From assembly GCA_964439215.1 (NCBI GenBank), contig CAYTNY010000051.1:1-16676 (forward strand): 16,676 bases of DNA. Reading direction: 5' to 3'. The notes below the pieces were generated by a model, which searched no databases, had not been told where the DNA came from, and saw nothing but the letters and a program-made list of their open reading frames with translations. Positions 1 to 7,596 of the stretch are shown in pieces; positions within the stretch are counted from its first letter, which is position 1; each line of letters begins with the position of its first letter. The translations under genes and the position numbers were made by a program. Source of the DNA: CAYTNY01 sp964439215 (GTDB lineage Bacteria > Oederibacteriota > PGYV01 > CAYTNY01).

Positions 1-113
1 AAAGGGGGTGAAAAAAACAAAAGACTGCCTGTAACATAAAAAGAATTAGAGAGAGTTGTATTTCGATGTATTTCCGGATATTTCAGGTGTTGCGATTCAT
101 TTTACATTTCAGC
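1..113. other. Left-edge noncoding sequence
   Basis: No convincing gene is visible here on either strand. It lies beyond the terminator that closes the leftmost operon and is AT-rich with short homopolymer runs. A minus-strand ATG at 35-37 stays open to the window edge, but no Shine-Dalgarno sequence precedes it, so it cannot be called a gene from this window. Confidence 0.5.
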
Positions 114-160
114 AAAAAAAATGCTCCGGGTTCCTGCCGCTTCCCCGGGGTTTGCATTTT
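114..160 (-). terminator. Intrinsic terminator of the prfC/kinase-like operon
   Basis: Read on the minus strand, a stem-loop begins 9 bases after the stop of the kinase-like gene. The outer stem AAAATGC/GCATTTT pairs 154-160 with 118-124. An inner stem CCGGG/CCCGG pairs 144-148 with 126-130. The closing arm runs directly into eight T residues on the minus strand (114-121). A GC-containing hairpin with an uninterrupted U tract just after a stop codon is the standard Rho-independent terminator pattern. Confidence 0.85.
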
Positions 161-169
161 ATTCAGGGG

Positions 170-847
170 TTAAAACGGTTTGTTTCTCTGCCTGACAATA
201 ACAGGCTCCAAAGGAAAGGTGTTGTCAATTGTCATATCAGCGGACTCCGCCGGCTTTATTTCTTTTTCATACAGTTTCTGCCCCGGTATAAATCTTTTCA
301 GAAATTTTTCACGCGCATTTTTTCCGCCGCCGAACTTTTCTTTATCCCTTATTGCCGCCCGTTCAACAACAACACCGCAGTCAGCTTCAAGCCGTATTGT
401 ATAATCCCACTGCCCTGCCAGCTCCCGCCGGAGAAGAAAAATACCGTCAAAGATCAGGATTTCATCCGCCCCCGCGCTCTGAAAGGAACTATTAATATTT
501 TCTCCGGTTTTGCAGTCAAAGATTTCTGTCCTGTATTTTCCGGATCCGCCCGGGCCCAGGGGTTCAAGCAGTTCTTTTATAAGAGCATCGTGATTAAATG
601 AGTTGCGGTAATATCCTTCCGGGCATTCTTTTCCTGTTTTATGCCTTATTGCGGCAGGGTTGTGAAAACCATCAATGGATGCGCGTATTACCTTTCTTCC
701 CTTTTTCTCGAGATATTCAGAAAGTTCATCCGCGAAAATGGTTTTGCCCGCGCAGGCAATGCCGTCAACCGCGGCCCGCACCGTATGCCCGCGCGCGGCC
801 CCCGCAAGCGCTTTTGCCGCGGCGCTTATAATTTCCTCTCTTTTCAT
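170..847 (-). CDS. Uridine-kinase-like P-loop kinase
   Basis: This 225-residue cytoplasmic protein belongs to the uridine kinase/phosphoribulokinase branch of P-loop kinases, and many genomes label such proteins simply 'uridine kinase'. A Walker A motif GIACAGKT sits at residues 29-36, an IDGFHNP segment at 58-64 (the region that usually follows strand 2 and contacts substrate), and a Walker-B-like LIFDGIFL at 131-138. The subgroup signature is the stretch around residues 58-105, with FHNP, CPEGYY and a glycine-rich LGPGGSGKY. This resembles an uncharacterised actinobacterial-type subgroup more than E. coli Udk, so the true phosphate acceptor is unknown. The ATG overlaps the prfC stop (ATGA, 844-847) and has no well-spaced ribosome binding site of its own, so translation is probably coupled to RF3. 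A strong terminator follows. The fold is secure; the substrate is not. Confidence 0.8.
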   Translation of the reverse strand: MKREEIISAAAKALAGAARGHTVRAAVDGIACAGKTIFADELSEYLEKKGRKVIRASIDGFHNPAAIRHKTGKECPEGYYRNSFNHDALIKELLEPLGPGGSGKYRTEIFDCKTGENINSSFQSAGADEILIFDGIFLLRRELAGQWDYTIRLEADCGVVVERAAIRDKEKFGGGKNAREKFLKRFIPGQKLYEKEIKPAESADMTIDNTFPLEPVIVRQRNKPF

Positions 848-2448
848 CCTCTGCTGTTCTCTTTTGATTTTTCAAATTCAGAGGTGAAATAAAATGATAT
901 TTCCGGGTTTTCCTTCATATGATGGTCCAGCATCCATTCTGACTCGAGAAAAAACACGGTATTTCCGTATCTGTCCAGAGCTATTTTATCCGCTTTATAT
1001 CTGCAGAACTCTTCAAGTTTTTCCCTGTTATCGGAGGTTATCCAGCACGCCTTGTAGGCATTTACCGGTTCAAACCGGCACTCCGCGCCGTATTCATGTT
1101 CAAGCCTGTATTTTATAACCTCAAACTGAAGCTGCCCCACTGTTCCCACGATCTTTCTGTTTGTGTCTTTCATAATAAAAAGCTGCGCCACCCCTTCATC
1201 CATCAGCTGCTGTATCCCTTTATTAAGCTGCTTGATTTTCATTGACGTATAAGCAAGTTCTTTGAAGAACTCAGGCGAAAAATTCGGTATCCCTTTAAAA
1301 CTGATGCCGGAGCCGCCGGTTAAGGTATCTCCTATCTTGAAGTTCTTTCTGTCATAGAGGCCTATAACATCACCCGGGAAAGCTTCTTCAATAATATCTT
1401 TCTGGGCGCCGAGAAAGGCGGCAGGGGCCGGGAACCGCAGATCCTCTCCGCTTCTTGTGTTTTTATAAAACTTATTGCGCTCAAACCTGCCGGAACAGAC
1501 CCGCAGAAAAGCGATTCTGTCGCGGTGGCGCGGATCCGTATTTGCGTGTATTTTAAAAACAAAACCGCTGAATTCTTCTTCTTCGGGATGAACTATGCGT
1601 TTATCCGACTCCATGGCCCCCGGCGGCGGAGCGATTTCCACAAAAGTATCCAGAAGTTCTTTCACCCCGAAATTATTAAGCGCGCTTCCGAAAAAAACAG
1701 GGGCGGTTTCTGCTTTTAAGTATTCATCTCTGTCAAAATCATCATAAACACCGTCAACAAGCAAAAGGTCATCCTTAAGCCTGCTCAGTTCATATTCCCC
1801 CAGCAGTTTTTCGGTTTCAGGAGAATCCAGGTCCGGAATACGGTGTATATCATCGCCTCCTCTGCCGCTGTGCGGTTTAAACAGGTTGAGATTCCCGGCA
1901 TGAATGGAATAAACGCCTTTCAGCGCGGAGCCGGAGCCTATGGGCCAGCTTAACGGGCATGTTTTTATGTTCAGTTTGTCTTCAAGCTCATCAAGAAGCT
2001 CTATCGGAGGCCTGCCCTCCCTGTCAAGTTTGTTTATAAATATAATGACCGGAGTGCTCCTCATTCTGCATACATCCATAAGCTTCTGCGTCTGCTCCTC
2101 AACCCCTTTTACGCTGTCAACAACAAGAATAACACTGTCAACCGCGGTCAGTGTCCGGTAGGTGTCCTCGGCAAAATCCTTGTGCCCCGGCGTATCAAGA
2201 AGATTTATTTTCAGGCCGGCGTATTTAAAACTCATCACTGCGGAAGCCACGGAGATTCCTCTCTGCCGCTCAATTTCCATGAAATCTGAAACCGTTGTTT
2301 TCTTTATTTTATTTGATTTAACCGCGCCTGCCATATGTATGGCGCCCGCAAAAAACAGAAATTTTTCCGTAAGCGTGGTTTTGCCCGCGTCAGGATGGCT
2401 GATTATGGCAAATGTTCTTCTGTTGGAAACTTCTTCTTTTATACTCAC
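844..2448 (-). CDS. prfC: Peptide chain release factor 3 (RF3)
   Basis: This is a translational GTPase that removes RF1/RF2 from the ribosome after peptide release. The N-terminal G domain begins NRRTFAIISHPDAGKTT, with the P-loop at residues 18-25. It continues with the DTPGHKDF switch 2 motif and the NKLDRE specificity motif, followed by the RF3-type domain II and C-terminal domain. I start it at a GTG (2446-2448): AGGCGG lies 6 bases upstream, and the protein then begins MSIKEEVSNRRTFAI, matching the usual RF3 start and giving 534 residues (E. coli RF3 has 529). The reading frame stays open to a TTG at 2535, but that 29-residue extension has no ribosome binding site and is not RF3-like. 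The stop overlaps the next gene as ATGA. It lies 194 bases downstream of dnaE, so it may have its own promoter, although I see no clean one. Confidence 0.95.
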   Translation of the reverse strand: MSIKEEVSNRRTFAIISHPDAGKTTLTEKFLFFAGAIHMAGAVKSNKIKKTTVSDFMEIERQRGISVASAVMSFKYAGLKINLLDTPGHKDFAEDTYRTLTAVDSVILVVDSVKGVEEQTQKLMDVCRMRSTPVIIFINKLDREGRPPIELLDELEDKLNIKTCPLSWPIGSGSALKGVYSIHAGNLNLFKPHSGRGGDDIHRIPDLDSPETEKLLGEYELSRLKDDLLLVDGVYDDFDRDEYLKAETAPVFFGSALNNFGVKELLDTFVEIAPPPGAMESDKRIVHPEEEEFSGFVFKIHANTDPRHRDRIAFLRVCSGRFERNKFYKNTRSGEDLRFPAPAAFLGAQKDIIEEAFPGDVIGLYDRKNFKIGDTLTGGSGISFKGIPNFSPEFFKELAYTSMKIKQLNKGIQQLMDEGVAQLFIMKDTNRKIVGTVGQLQFEVIKYRLEHEYGAECRFEPVNAYKACWITSDNREKLEEFCRYKADKIALDRYGNTVFFLESEWMLDHHMKENPEISFYFTSEFEKSKENSRG

Positions 2449-2642
2449 TTTATACCGCCTTTTTTGCCGCTGAAATATTCCATATAAATCATATGTATTC
2501 AAAAAACATATAAATATTTTTTTTAAGGCCCGCAAACAGCCGGGCTGACAGAAAATACAACTTAAAGCAATACAGCTGAAAATTCAACAGAAAAATCCGG
2601 CAGCGCATTTTTCCGCAGACATAAAAAATTACAAGAGTTTTT
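2449..2642 (-). other. dnaE-prfC intergenic region with two hairpins
   Basis: This is 194 noncoding bases. Read on the minus strand, a hairpin first appears 27 bases after the dnaE stop: CGGAAAAAT/ATTTTTCTG, nine pairs with one G-U, at 2588-2615, around a GC-rich 10-base loop. A second hairpin, GCCCG/CGGGC at 2528-2545, has an 8-base loop. Neither is followed by a U tract on the minus strand, so neither is a textbook terminator. The segment nearest prfC is very AT-rich, with several TTGAAT- and TATAT-like hexamers but no well-spaced pair. A weak promoter or attenuator is possible. Confidence 0.45.
2455..2460 (-). promoter_or_regulatory. Ribosome binding site deciding the prfC start
   Basis: AGGCGG on the minus strand lies 6 bases before the GTG at 2446-2448. 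It is the only Shine-Dalgarno-like sequence near the 5' end of the frame and favours this GTG over the upstream TTG. Confidence 0.6.
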
Positions 2643-5600
2643 TTATTTTTTCCAGCTCAGATGCATATTCCCGCGGCCCGTTATGGTTTCAACTTTCCGC
2701 AGAAGCTCTTCGCTTACCGCAATCTTTCTGTCTGTGCCTATTTCCGCTGTTATTTCGGTGTTTTCTCTGGTCAGTATATGAAAAACAACATCCCTGTCTC
2801 CGGGATGCTCCCTGAAGATATTATCAAGCTGATGCAGCACACTTTCTTCAAATCCTATTTCTCTGAATGTTATATGCAGGTATTTTCCGAGCACTGTATA
2901 CGCTTCGTCAAGGGTTATTACACTATCAAGGCTTATATAGGGAAAATCCTCGTAATAAGACAGCCGGCCTCTTACCATAAGCATCAGATTTTCCGAAAAC
3001 ATGCTGTGTTTTTCCGCGGCCACTTTCTCGTTCGCGATAACCCTTATTTTTCCCGTAAGGTCCTCAAGATCAAATTTAAATTTAATGCCCGTTTTTGTTA
3101 TTTCCTTTTTCAGGTTCTGTATAACGCCGCCTATGATTATTTCGCCTGTTTCACGGCTGCTGCTTTTAAGGATATCTGATATTTCCCTGGCGACACTCTG
3201 CAGAAGCTTCTCATATCTGGCGAGCGGATGGGAAGAAATATAATAACCAAGGACCTCTTTCTCATACCCGAGCATCTCGCTTTCGCTCCATTCCGCGGTT
3301 TCAGGAAGTTCGCGGGCGCCTTCATCTTTTTCAAAAAGGCTGAACTGCCCCACTTCCTTGTCCTTTTGAAATGACTCCGCTTTTTTAAGCGCTGCCGGCA
3401 GCGCCTCAAAAGTTCCGGCGCGGTTCGCAAGAACACCGTCAAACCCGCCTGCTTTTATGAGACTTTCAATGGTCCTGCCCGTAACGATCCTCAGGCTGAC
3501 TTTCTCGCAAAAATCAAAAATATCCTGAAACGCCCCCTGTTCTTTTCTTGCTTTTACAATTTCCTCCGCCGCGGAAACACCGACATTTTTTATTGCGGCA
3601 AGCCCGTAGCGTATCATGCTGCGTTCAACCGAAAAGGCGGGAAAACTTTTGTTCACATCAGGGGGCAGCACTTTGATTCCGTTGTTGTTTATGCAGTCGT
3701 CCGCGTAAAGAGCGATTTTCTCCGTTCTGTCCATAACGCTTGTCATCAAAGACGCCATATATTCCGCGGTATAAATAGCTTTCAGATAAGCGGTCTGGTA
3801 CGCAAGAACCGCATAAGCGGCCGCATGCGATTTGTTGAACCCGTACTGGGAAAACTGTTCAAGTTTTTCAAAAAGTTTTTCCGCATCCGGCGCCTTTACG
3901 CCCCGCGACAGCGCCCCGTCCATAAATTCCCTGCGCATGGCTTCCATCTCGGAAACTTTTTTCTTTCCCATGATACGCCTGAGCAGATCGGCTTTGGCCA
4001 GAGAAAAACCCGCGACTTCAACCGCTATCTGCATGACCTGTTCCTGATAAACCGCAATGCCGTAAGTGTCTTTAAGAACTTTTTCCAGAACAGGCATGTC
4101 ATATTTTGTTTTATCTATTCCTTTTTTTCTTTTTATATAATCGTCTATCATGCGCATCGGGCCGGGCCTGAAAAGAGAGATAACCGCGATTATATCCTCA
4201 AAGCATGACGGTTCAATCTTTTTGAGAATATCCTGCATACCCGTGCTTTCAAGCTGAAAGACTCCGTTTGTATTGCCCTCGGCAAGCAGTTTATAAACCT
4301 CGGGATTATCAAAATCCGTGTTTTCAAGAACAACATCCCTGCCTGTGGTGTTTTTCACCATTTCAATTGTTCTTTTTATTATACTGAGATTTCTCAGCCC
4401 CAGTATGTCAAATTTCAGCAGCCCTATTTTTTCCAGCGACTCCATGGGATACTGGGTCATATAATTAAGCTCTGATTTATCCTTGTCCTTGGGAACCGCA
4501 ATGGGAACATAATTTGTAAGTTTTTCCGGCGCTATAACCACTCCCGCGGCATGAGTGGAATCCTGGCGCAGAAGCCCTTCTATTTTAAGCGCATAATTTA
4601 TTATTTCCTCTCTTTTCCCTGTTTTATCCGAATTTACATACGCGACAAAATCGTCCTCTTTCAGTATCGCCTCAAAATCCATTCCCGGCCCTTCGGGAAC
4701 GTGTTTTGCCAGGGCATCCACTTCAGGCAGCGGAACATCAAGAACCCTCCCTGTGTCGCGTATGGCCTGTCTGGGCTTGAGCGTCTGAAACGTTATTATC
4801 TGGGCAACCTTGTCTTTTCCGAATTTTTCCACGATAAATTCTATAACCCTGCCCCTGTCCTCGTCGGAAAAATCTATATCAATATCCGGCGGGGAGATCC
4901 TTTCAGGATTTAAAAAACGCTCAAAAAGCAGATTGTATTTTATCGGATCAATACTTGTGATTTTCAGAATATAGGCAATAAGCGAACCCGCGGCGCTGCC
5001 GCGGCCCGGCCCCACAGGAATATCGTTTTCTCTCGCAAAGTTCACTATATCCCTTACTATCAGAAAATATCCGGCATACCCCTGTTCTTTTATGATTTTA
5101 ATCTCGTGCTCAAAGCGCTTTTGCAGTTCATCCGGTATATTCGTGTATTTTTTTTCGAATTCACTGCGCGCGAGTTTTTCGAAATATTCCTCATAAGTAT
5201 CAGCGCTGTCTTTTATTTCATAAGACGGCATGTAATAAGGTCTTTTTGCCGGAGGCTTGGGAAGCTCCAGATTGCACTTTTCCGCAATATCAAAGGTGCT
5301 TTCTATGGCCGCGATATCTTCCGGAAGCGTTTTTTTCATTTCTTCATAATTTTTAAAGTAAAACTGATCCGATTCAAATGACATTCTTTCCGTATTTTTA
5401 AGGGTTTTCCCCGTCTGAACGCACAGCAGAACCTCGTGCGCGCCCGCGTCATCTTTATTTATGTAATGAGTATCGTTTGTGGCGGTCATCGGCAGTGATA
5501 ATTCTTTTGAAATCCGGCGAAGCCCTCTGTTCGCGGTTTCTTCGTCGGCAAGGCCGTGATTCTGCAGTTCAAGATAAAAATTACCGTCCCCGAAAATACG

Positions 5601-6077
5601 CGAATAAAATTCCGCGGCTTCTTTGGCGCCTTCATAGTCGTTTTCTATGATTTTTGATGAAATTTCTCCCTGAATACAGGAAGACAGAGCAATAAGCCCT
5701 CCGGACTTTTCTTTGAGGATCTTTTTATCAATCGTAGGCTTATAATAAAACCCTTTAACAAAACCAAAAGACGAAAGATCCACAAGGTTTTTATAGCCTT
5801 GTTCATCTTTTGCGAGAAGAACAATATGTGATTTTTTTCTTGTGTTTTTATCCACATCGTCAACAATATAAGCTTCCAGCCCTATAATCGGTTTTATGCC
5901 GGCGCGCCGCATAGTATTATAAAATTCCACGGCGCCGTACATATTTCCGTGATCCGTTATGGCAGCCGCAAACATCCGTGCTTTTTTTACAGACTCCGCC
6001 AGATCTTCAAGCCTGCACATACCGTCAAGCATACTGTATTTTGTATGCAGGTGCAAATGTATAAATTTAGATATCAT
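2643..6077 (-). CDS. dnaE: DNA polymerase III alpha subunit (DnaE type)
   Basis: This is the replicative DNA polymerase catalytic subunit, 1144 residues (E. coli 1160), acting at the fork with the sliding clamp. An N-terminal PHP domain spans roughly residues 1-280. All nine residues that bind metal in active PHP domains are present: H9, H11, D18, H43, E68, H84, C134, D202 and H204. The polymerase site follows, with GPGRGSAAGS in the finger/palm region, the paired aspartates of PDIDIDF at 398 and 400 (a third Asp at 402), and D557 in KFDILGL. A clamp-binding pentapeptide QFSLF lies at 911-915, and an OB-fold region follows near the C terminus. The start is ATG with a weak GGTGAG just upstream. 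The gene sits alone between a 367-base noncoding region and a 194-base gap before prfC. The intact PHP set suggests an intrinsic 3'-5' proofreading nuclease. Confidence 0.98.
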   Translation of the reverse strand: MISKFIHLHLHTKYSMLDGMCRLEDLAESVKKARMFAAAITDHGNMYGAVEFYNTMRRAGIKPIIGLEAYIVDDVDKNTRKKSHIVLLAKDEQGYKNLVDLSSFGFVKGFYYKPTIDKKILKEKSGGLIALSSCIQGEISSKIIENDYEGAKEAAEFYSRIFGDGNFYLELQNHGLADEETANRGLRRISKELSLPMTATNDTHYINKDDAGAHEVLLCVQTGKTLKNTERMSFESDQFYFKNYEEMKKTLPEDIAAIESTFDIAEKCNLELPKPPAKRPYYMPSYEIKDSADTYEEYFEKLARSEFEKKYTNIPDELQKRFEHEIKIIKEQGYAGYFLIVRDIVNFARENDIPVGPGRGSAAGSLIAYILKITSIDPIKYNLLFERFLNPERISPPDIDIDFSDEDRGRVIEFIVEKFGKDKVAQIITFQTLKPRQAIRDTGRVLDVPLPEVDALAKHVPEGPGMDFEAILKEDDFVAYVNSDKTGKREEIINYALKIEGLLRQDSTHAAGVVIAPEKLTNYVPIAVPKDKDKSELNYMTQYPMESLEKIGLLKFDILGLRNLSIIKRTIEMVKNTTGRDVVLENTDFDNPEVYKLLAEGNTNGVFQLESTGMQDILKKIEPSCFEDIIAVISLFRPGPMRMIDDYIKRKKGIDKTKYDMPVLEKVLKDTYGIAVYQEQVMQIAVEVAGFSLAKADLLRRIMGKKKVSEMEAMRREFMDGALSRGVKAPDAEKLFEKLEQFSQYGFNKSHAAAYAVLAYQTAYLKAIYTAEYMASLMTSVMDRTEKIALYADDCINNNGIKVLPPDVNKSFPAFSVERSMIRYGLAAIKNVGVSAAEEIVKARKEQGAFQDIFDFCEKVSLRIVTGRTIESLIKAGGFDGVLANRAGTFEALPAALKKAESFQKDKEVGQFSLFEKDEGARELPETAEWSESEMLGYEKEVLGYYISSHPLARYEKLLQSVAREISDILKSSSRETGEIIIGGVIQNLKKEITKTGIKFKFDLEDLTGKIRVIANEKVAAEKHSMFSENLMLMVRGRLSYYEDFPYISLDSVITLDEAYTVLGKYLHITFREIGFEESVLHQLDNIFREHPGDRDVVFHILTRENTEITAEIGTDRKIAVSEELLRKVETITGRGNMHLSWKK

Positions 6078-6212
6078 AGCTCACCATATAAACAAGATTA
6101 AGTTTTTTGATATTTTATCATAAAAAAGAGTTAAAATGTGGTTTTTTAATGTATCACAGAAGCCTTTTGCCGGGAAATTATTACATTTGCCTCCATGTGC
6201 TTTTTAATGATT

Positions 6213-6262
6213 TTGCCTTATGTTTTCGCAGGGAACACGCCCTGTCGTGTTCGGGCCTTTTG
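6213..6262. repeat. Direct repeat copy 1 (50 bp, hairpin-bearing)
   Basis: First copy of a 50-base element that recurs at 6301-6350 with three differences, all within the short stretch before the GCAGGG core. The core holds an inverted repeat GAACACG/CGTGTTC (6233-6239 with 6246-6252, 6-base loop). An alternative, mutually exclusive stem CAGGG/CCCTG (6229-6233 with 6240-6244) is also possible. The element ends in GGGCCTTTTG. Confidence 0.9.
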
Positions 6263-6300
6263 ACTTTCAAACCCGCGAACAATTTCATGTATGAATGTTC

Positions 6301-6350
6301 TTGCCTTATGCTTGTGCAGGGAACACGCCCTGTCGTGTTCGGGCCTTTTG
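6301..6350. repeat. Direct repeat copy 2 (50 bp, hairpin-bearing)
   Basis: Second copy, 88 bases downstream of the first on the plus strand and identical at 47 of 50 positions. The same two alternative stems are preserved. An 88-base offset is not a multiple of three, so the repeat is not a repeated protein segment. A shorter, diverged inverted relative (GCAGGG..CGTGTT on the minus strand) lies next to it at about 6363-6388. Confidence 0.9.
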
Positions 6351-6388
6351 TTTTTAAAAACCGGACAAACACGAACCCTTGTCCCTGC
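6351..6388 (-). terminator. Possible terminator after the eRF1-like gene
   Basis: On the minus strand, about 60 bases after the eRF1-like stop, GGACAA/TTGTCC (6379-6384 with 6363-6368) forms a 6-pair stem around a 10-base loop. It is followed by GG and five T residues. The stem is short and the U tract is modest, so this is at best a weak intrinsic terminator. The same bases also look like a diverged inverted copy of the neighbouring repeat core. Confidence 0.4.
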
Positions 6389-6444
6389 AAAAACCACAGG
6401 CTCATGACGCTATCATTCATAAATTCCTGTATTTTCCTGTATTG

Positions 6445-7572
6445 TTAATATCTTAATATCGCGGCGGCCTGGTTTTGAGGGGCAAGCTGTCCCGGTTCAA
6501 CCATATAAACTTTTCCTCTCGCGCCAAGAGTTTTAAGCGCTGCCGCATCAAGCTTTTCATTCTCAAGTTTGTAAACAACATCCCTGCCGTCAATACTTTC
6601 CGCCGGAATAAAAAGTATTTCTATTCTGCCTTCTTGTGCTTTTTCCAGTATATCTTCCGGGGTTTCCGCTGTCCATCCGGTCCCGGCCAGTTGTTTGAAA
6701 ATATCCAGACTTTCATCTTTGTTCTTTTGTATTTTCCCGGAAACTATCTGCCAGGCATTATCCAGAAACTCAGATTCTTCCATATCATCAGGATTTTTCT
6801 TTATGTCATCCTGCTCCAGTGCATTGTAACTGTTTACTTTCCTGTACGCGCCGGTCAAATGCGCATTTCCCGCAATAACAAGAGGATGCCGGGAATCGCC
6901 TATTTTTTTATTAACCGCATTGTCAATAAGTTTGAAATATTCTTCAATATTTGTCTTTTCTGTTTCCTTTCCCCCGCCCTGGCCGTGAAATACAGCGGAA
7001 TCTTTTCCTTTCTGCGCATATTTCCGGTGTGAATGGGCCTGCTGCTGTTTTTCATTTACATCGTATTTTAAAAAATCATTTAAAGAAGCCGGAACCCCTT
7101 CCAGCGGCATTTCATTCATTTCAAAACGGCTGCACTTATAAAGCGAAATCTTCTTTTTTGTAAGTGAAAGCATATAGAACTCCATGTTATCTGTAACAAC
7201 AGGAATAAGCGGCTGAACAAAAAAGCGCTTTCCTGTATGGGCCTTATTTTCAAAGGCCGCGGGTGTTCTAAGCCGGGTAAAGTAATCTTTTGAGATAAAT
7301 ACCGCAAGACCCCTGTCCTGCTGCGTCCAGAAAAGCCTGTCATCAAGAAGTTTATATGCCGGTGTAAAAAGCGTCTGTATTTCCCCGTCAGATAACCCGG
7401 TTCCCCTGAGTTTTTCCTCTGCCTGTTTAACAAGATTTCTGAATCCGGTGATGTTCACCCGCGCCTGGTCATTGACCTTTTCCGCTGTCATATATATGGA
7501 AACACAGGGCGGTTCATGCTCTTCAATAAGCCTGTCTAAATGTTCCTTTCCGACCTTTTCCACTGCACACAT
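6445..7572 (-). CDS. Bacterial eRF1-like protein (baeRF; Balon-like candidate)
   Basis: This 375-residue soluble protein fits the bacterial branch of the archaeal/eukaryotic release factor 1 fold. Features typical of the group are an N-terminal CVSIYM strand (residues 23-28) with a following long helix, a QDRGLAVFIS segment at 85-94, and QPLIPVVTDN at 120-129. A conserved Gly/Gln patch FHGQGGGK lies at 195-202, where eRF1 proteins carry their GGQ loop. A C-terminal domain with PLVIAGN, AYRKVNSYN and ILFIPAE completes it. Family knowledge: these proteins are thought to enter the ribosomal A site, and one member, Balon, acts as a hibernation factor. Hydrolysis versus hibernation cannot be decided from sequence here. 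A strong ribosome binding site, AGGAGG, lies 7 bases before the ATG. It follows the dehydrogenase gene by 52 bases and may share its transcript. I assigned it by motif pattern, not by a database search. Confidence 0.75.
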   Translation of the reverse strand: MCAVEKVGKEHLDRLIEEHEPPCVSIYMTAEKVNDQARVNITGFRNLVKQAEEKLRGTGLSDGEIQTLFTPAYKLLDDRLFWTQQDRGLAVFISKDYFTRLRTPAAFENKAHTGKRFFVQPLIPVVTDNMEFYMLSLTKKKISLYKCSRFEMNEMPLEGVPASLNDFLKYDVNEKQQQAHSHRKYAQKGKDSAVFHGQGGGKETEKTNIEEYFKLIDNAVNKKIGDSRHPLVIAGNAHLTGAYRKVNSYNALEQDDIKKNPDDMEESEFLDNAWQIVSGKIQKNKDESLDIFKQLAGTGWTAETPEDILEKAQEGRIEILFIPAESIDGRDVVYKLENEKLDAAALKTLGARGKVYMVEPGQLAPQNQAAAILRY

Positions 7573-7596
7573 TATAGAACCTCCTATAATAAGATT

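Larger units (their letters stand above)
6078..6444. other. Noncoding region with paired repeats, between the eRF1-like gene and dnaE
   Basis: This is 367 bases with no supported gene. In minus-strand order it holds a hairpin just after the eRF1-like stop, then two 50-base direct repeats, then an AT-rich stretch before dnaE. Two open frames cross it (minus 6181-6420, plus 6107-6448). Neither has a ribosome binding site or recognisable domain, and the repeat copies fall in different frames within each, which argues against coding. The dnaE promoter must be here or further upstream; I see AT-rich hexamers but no clean -35/-10 pair. Confidence 0.6.

Noticed and set aside
1..37. Start of another minus-strand gene at the left edge
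   Set aside because: The ATG at 35-37 has no Shine-Dalgarno and only 12 codons are visible, so it cannot be supported.
2449..2535. 29-residue N-terminal extension of RF3
   Set aside because: Would start at TTG with no ribosome binding site and does not resemble RF3; a GTG with AGGCGG at proper spacing lies downstream.
6229..6252. H-type pseudoknot formed by CAGGG/CCCTG together with AACACG/CGTGTT
   Set aside because: The connecting loops would have zero or one base, too short to cross the stems. The two helices are more likely alternatives.
6213..6350. CRISPR-like repeat-spacer-repeat
   Set aside because: Only two copies, spaced by 38 bases, with no cas genes and no further units. The internal stems and nearby inverted copy fit another kind of element better.
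6181..6420. Minus-strand 79-codon open frame across the repeat region
   Set aside because: No ribosome binding site or recognisable domain. The two repeat copies are read in different frames, so the repetition is at DNA/RNA level, not protein level.
6107..6448. Plus-strand 113-codon open frame between dnaE and the eRF1-like gene
   Set aside because: Composition looks noncoding, it has no Shine-Dalgarno, and it opposes every other gene in the window.
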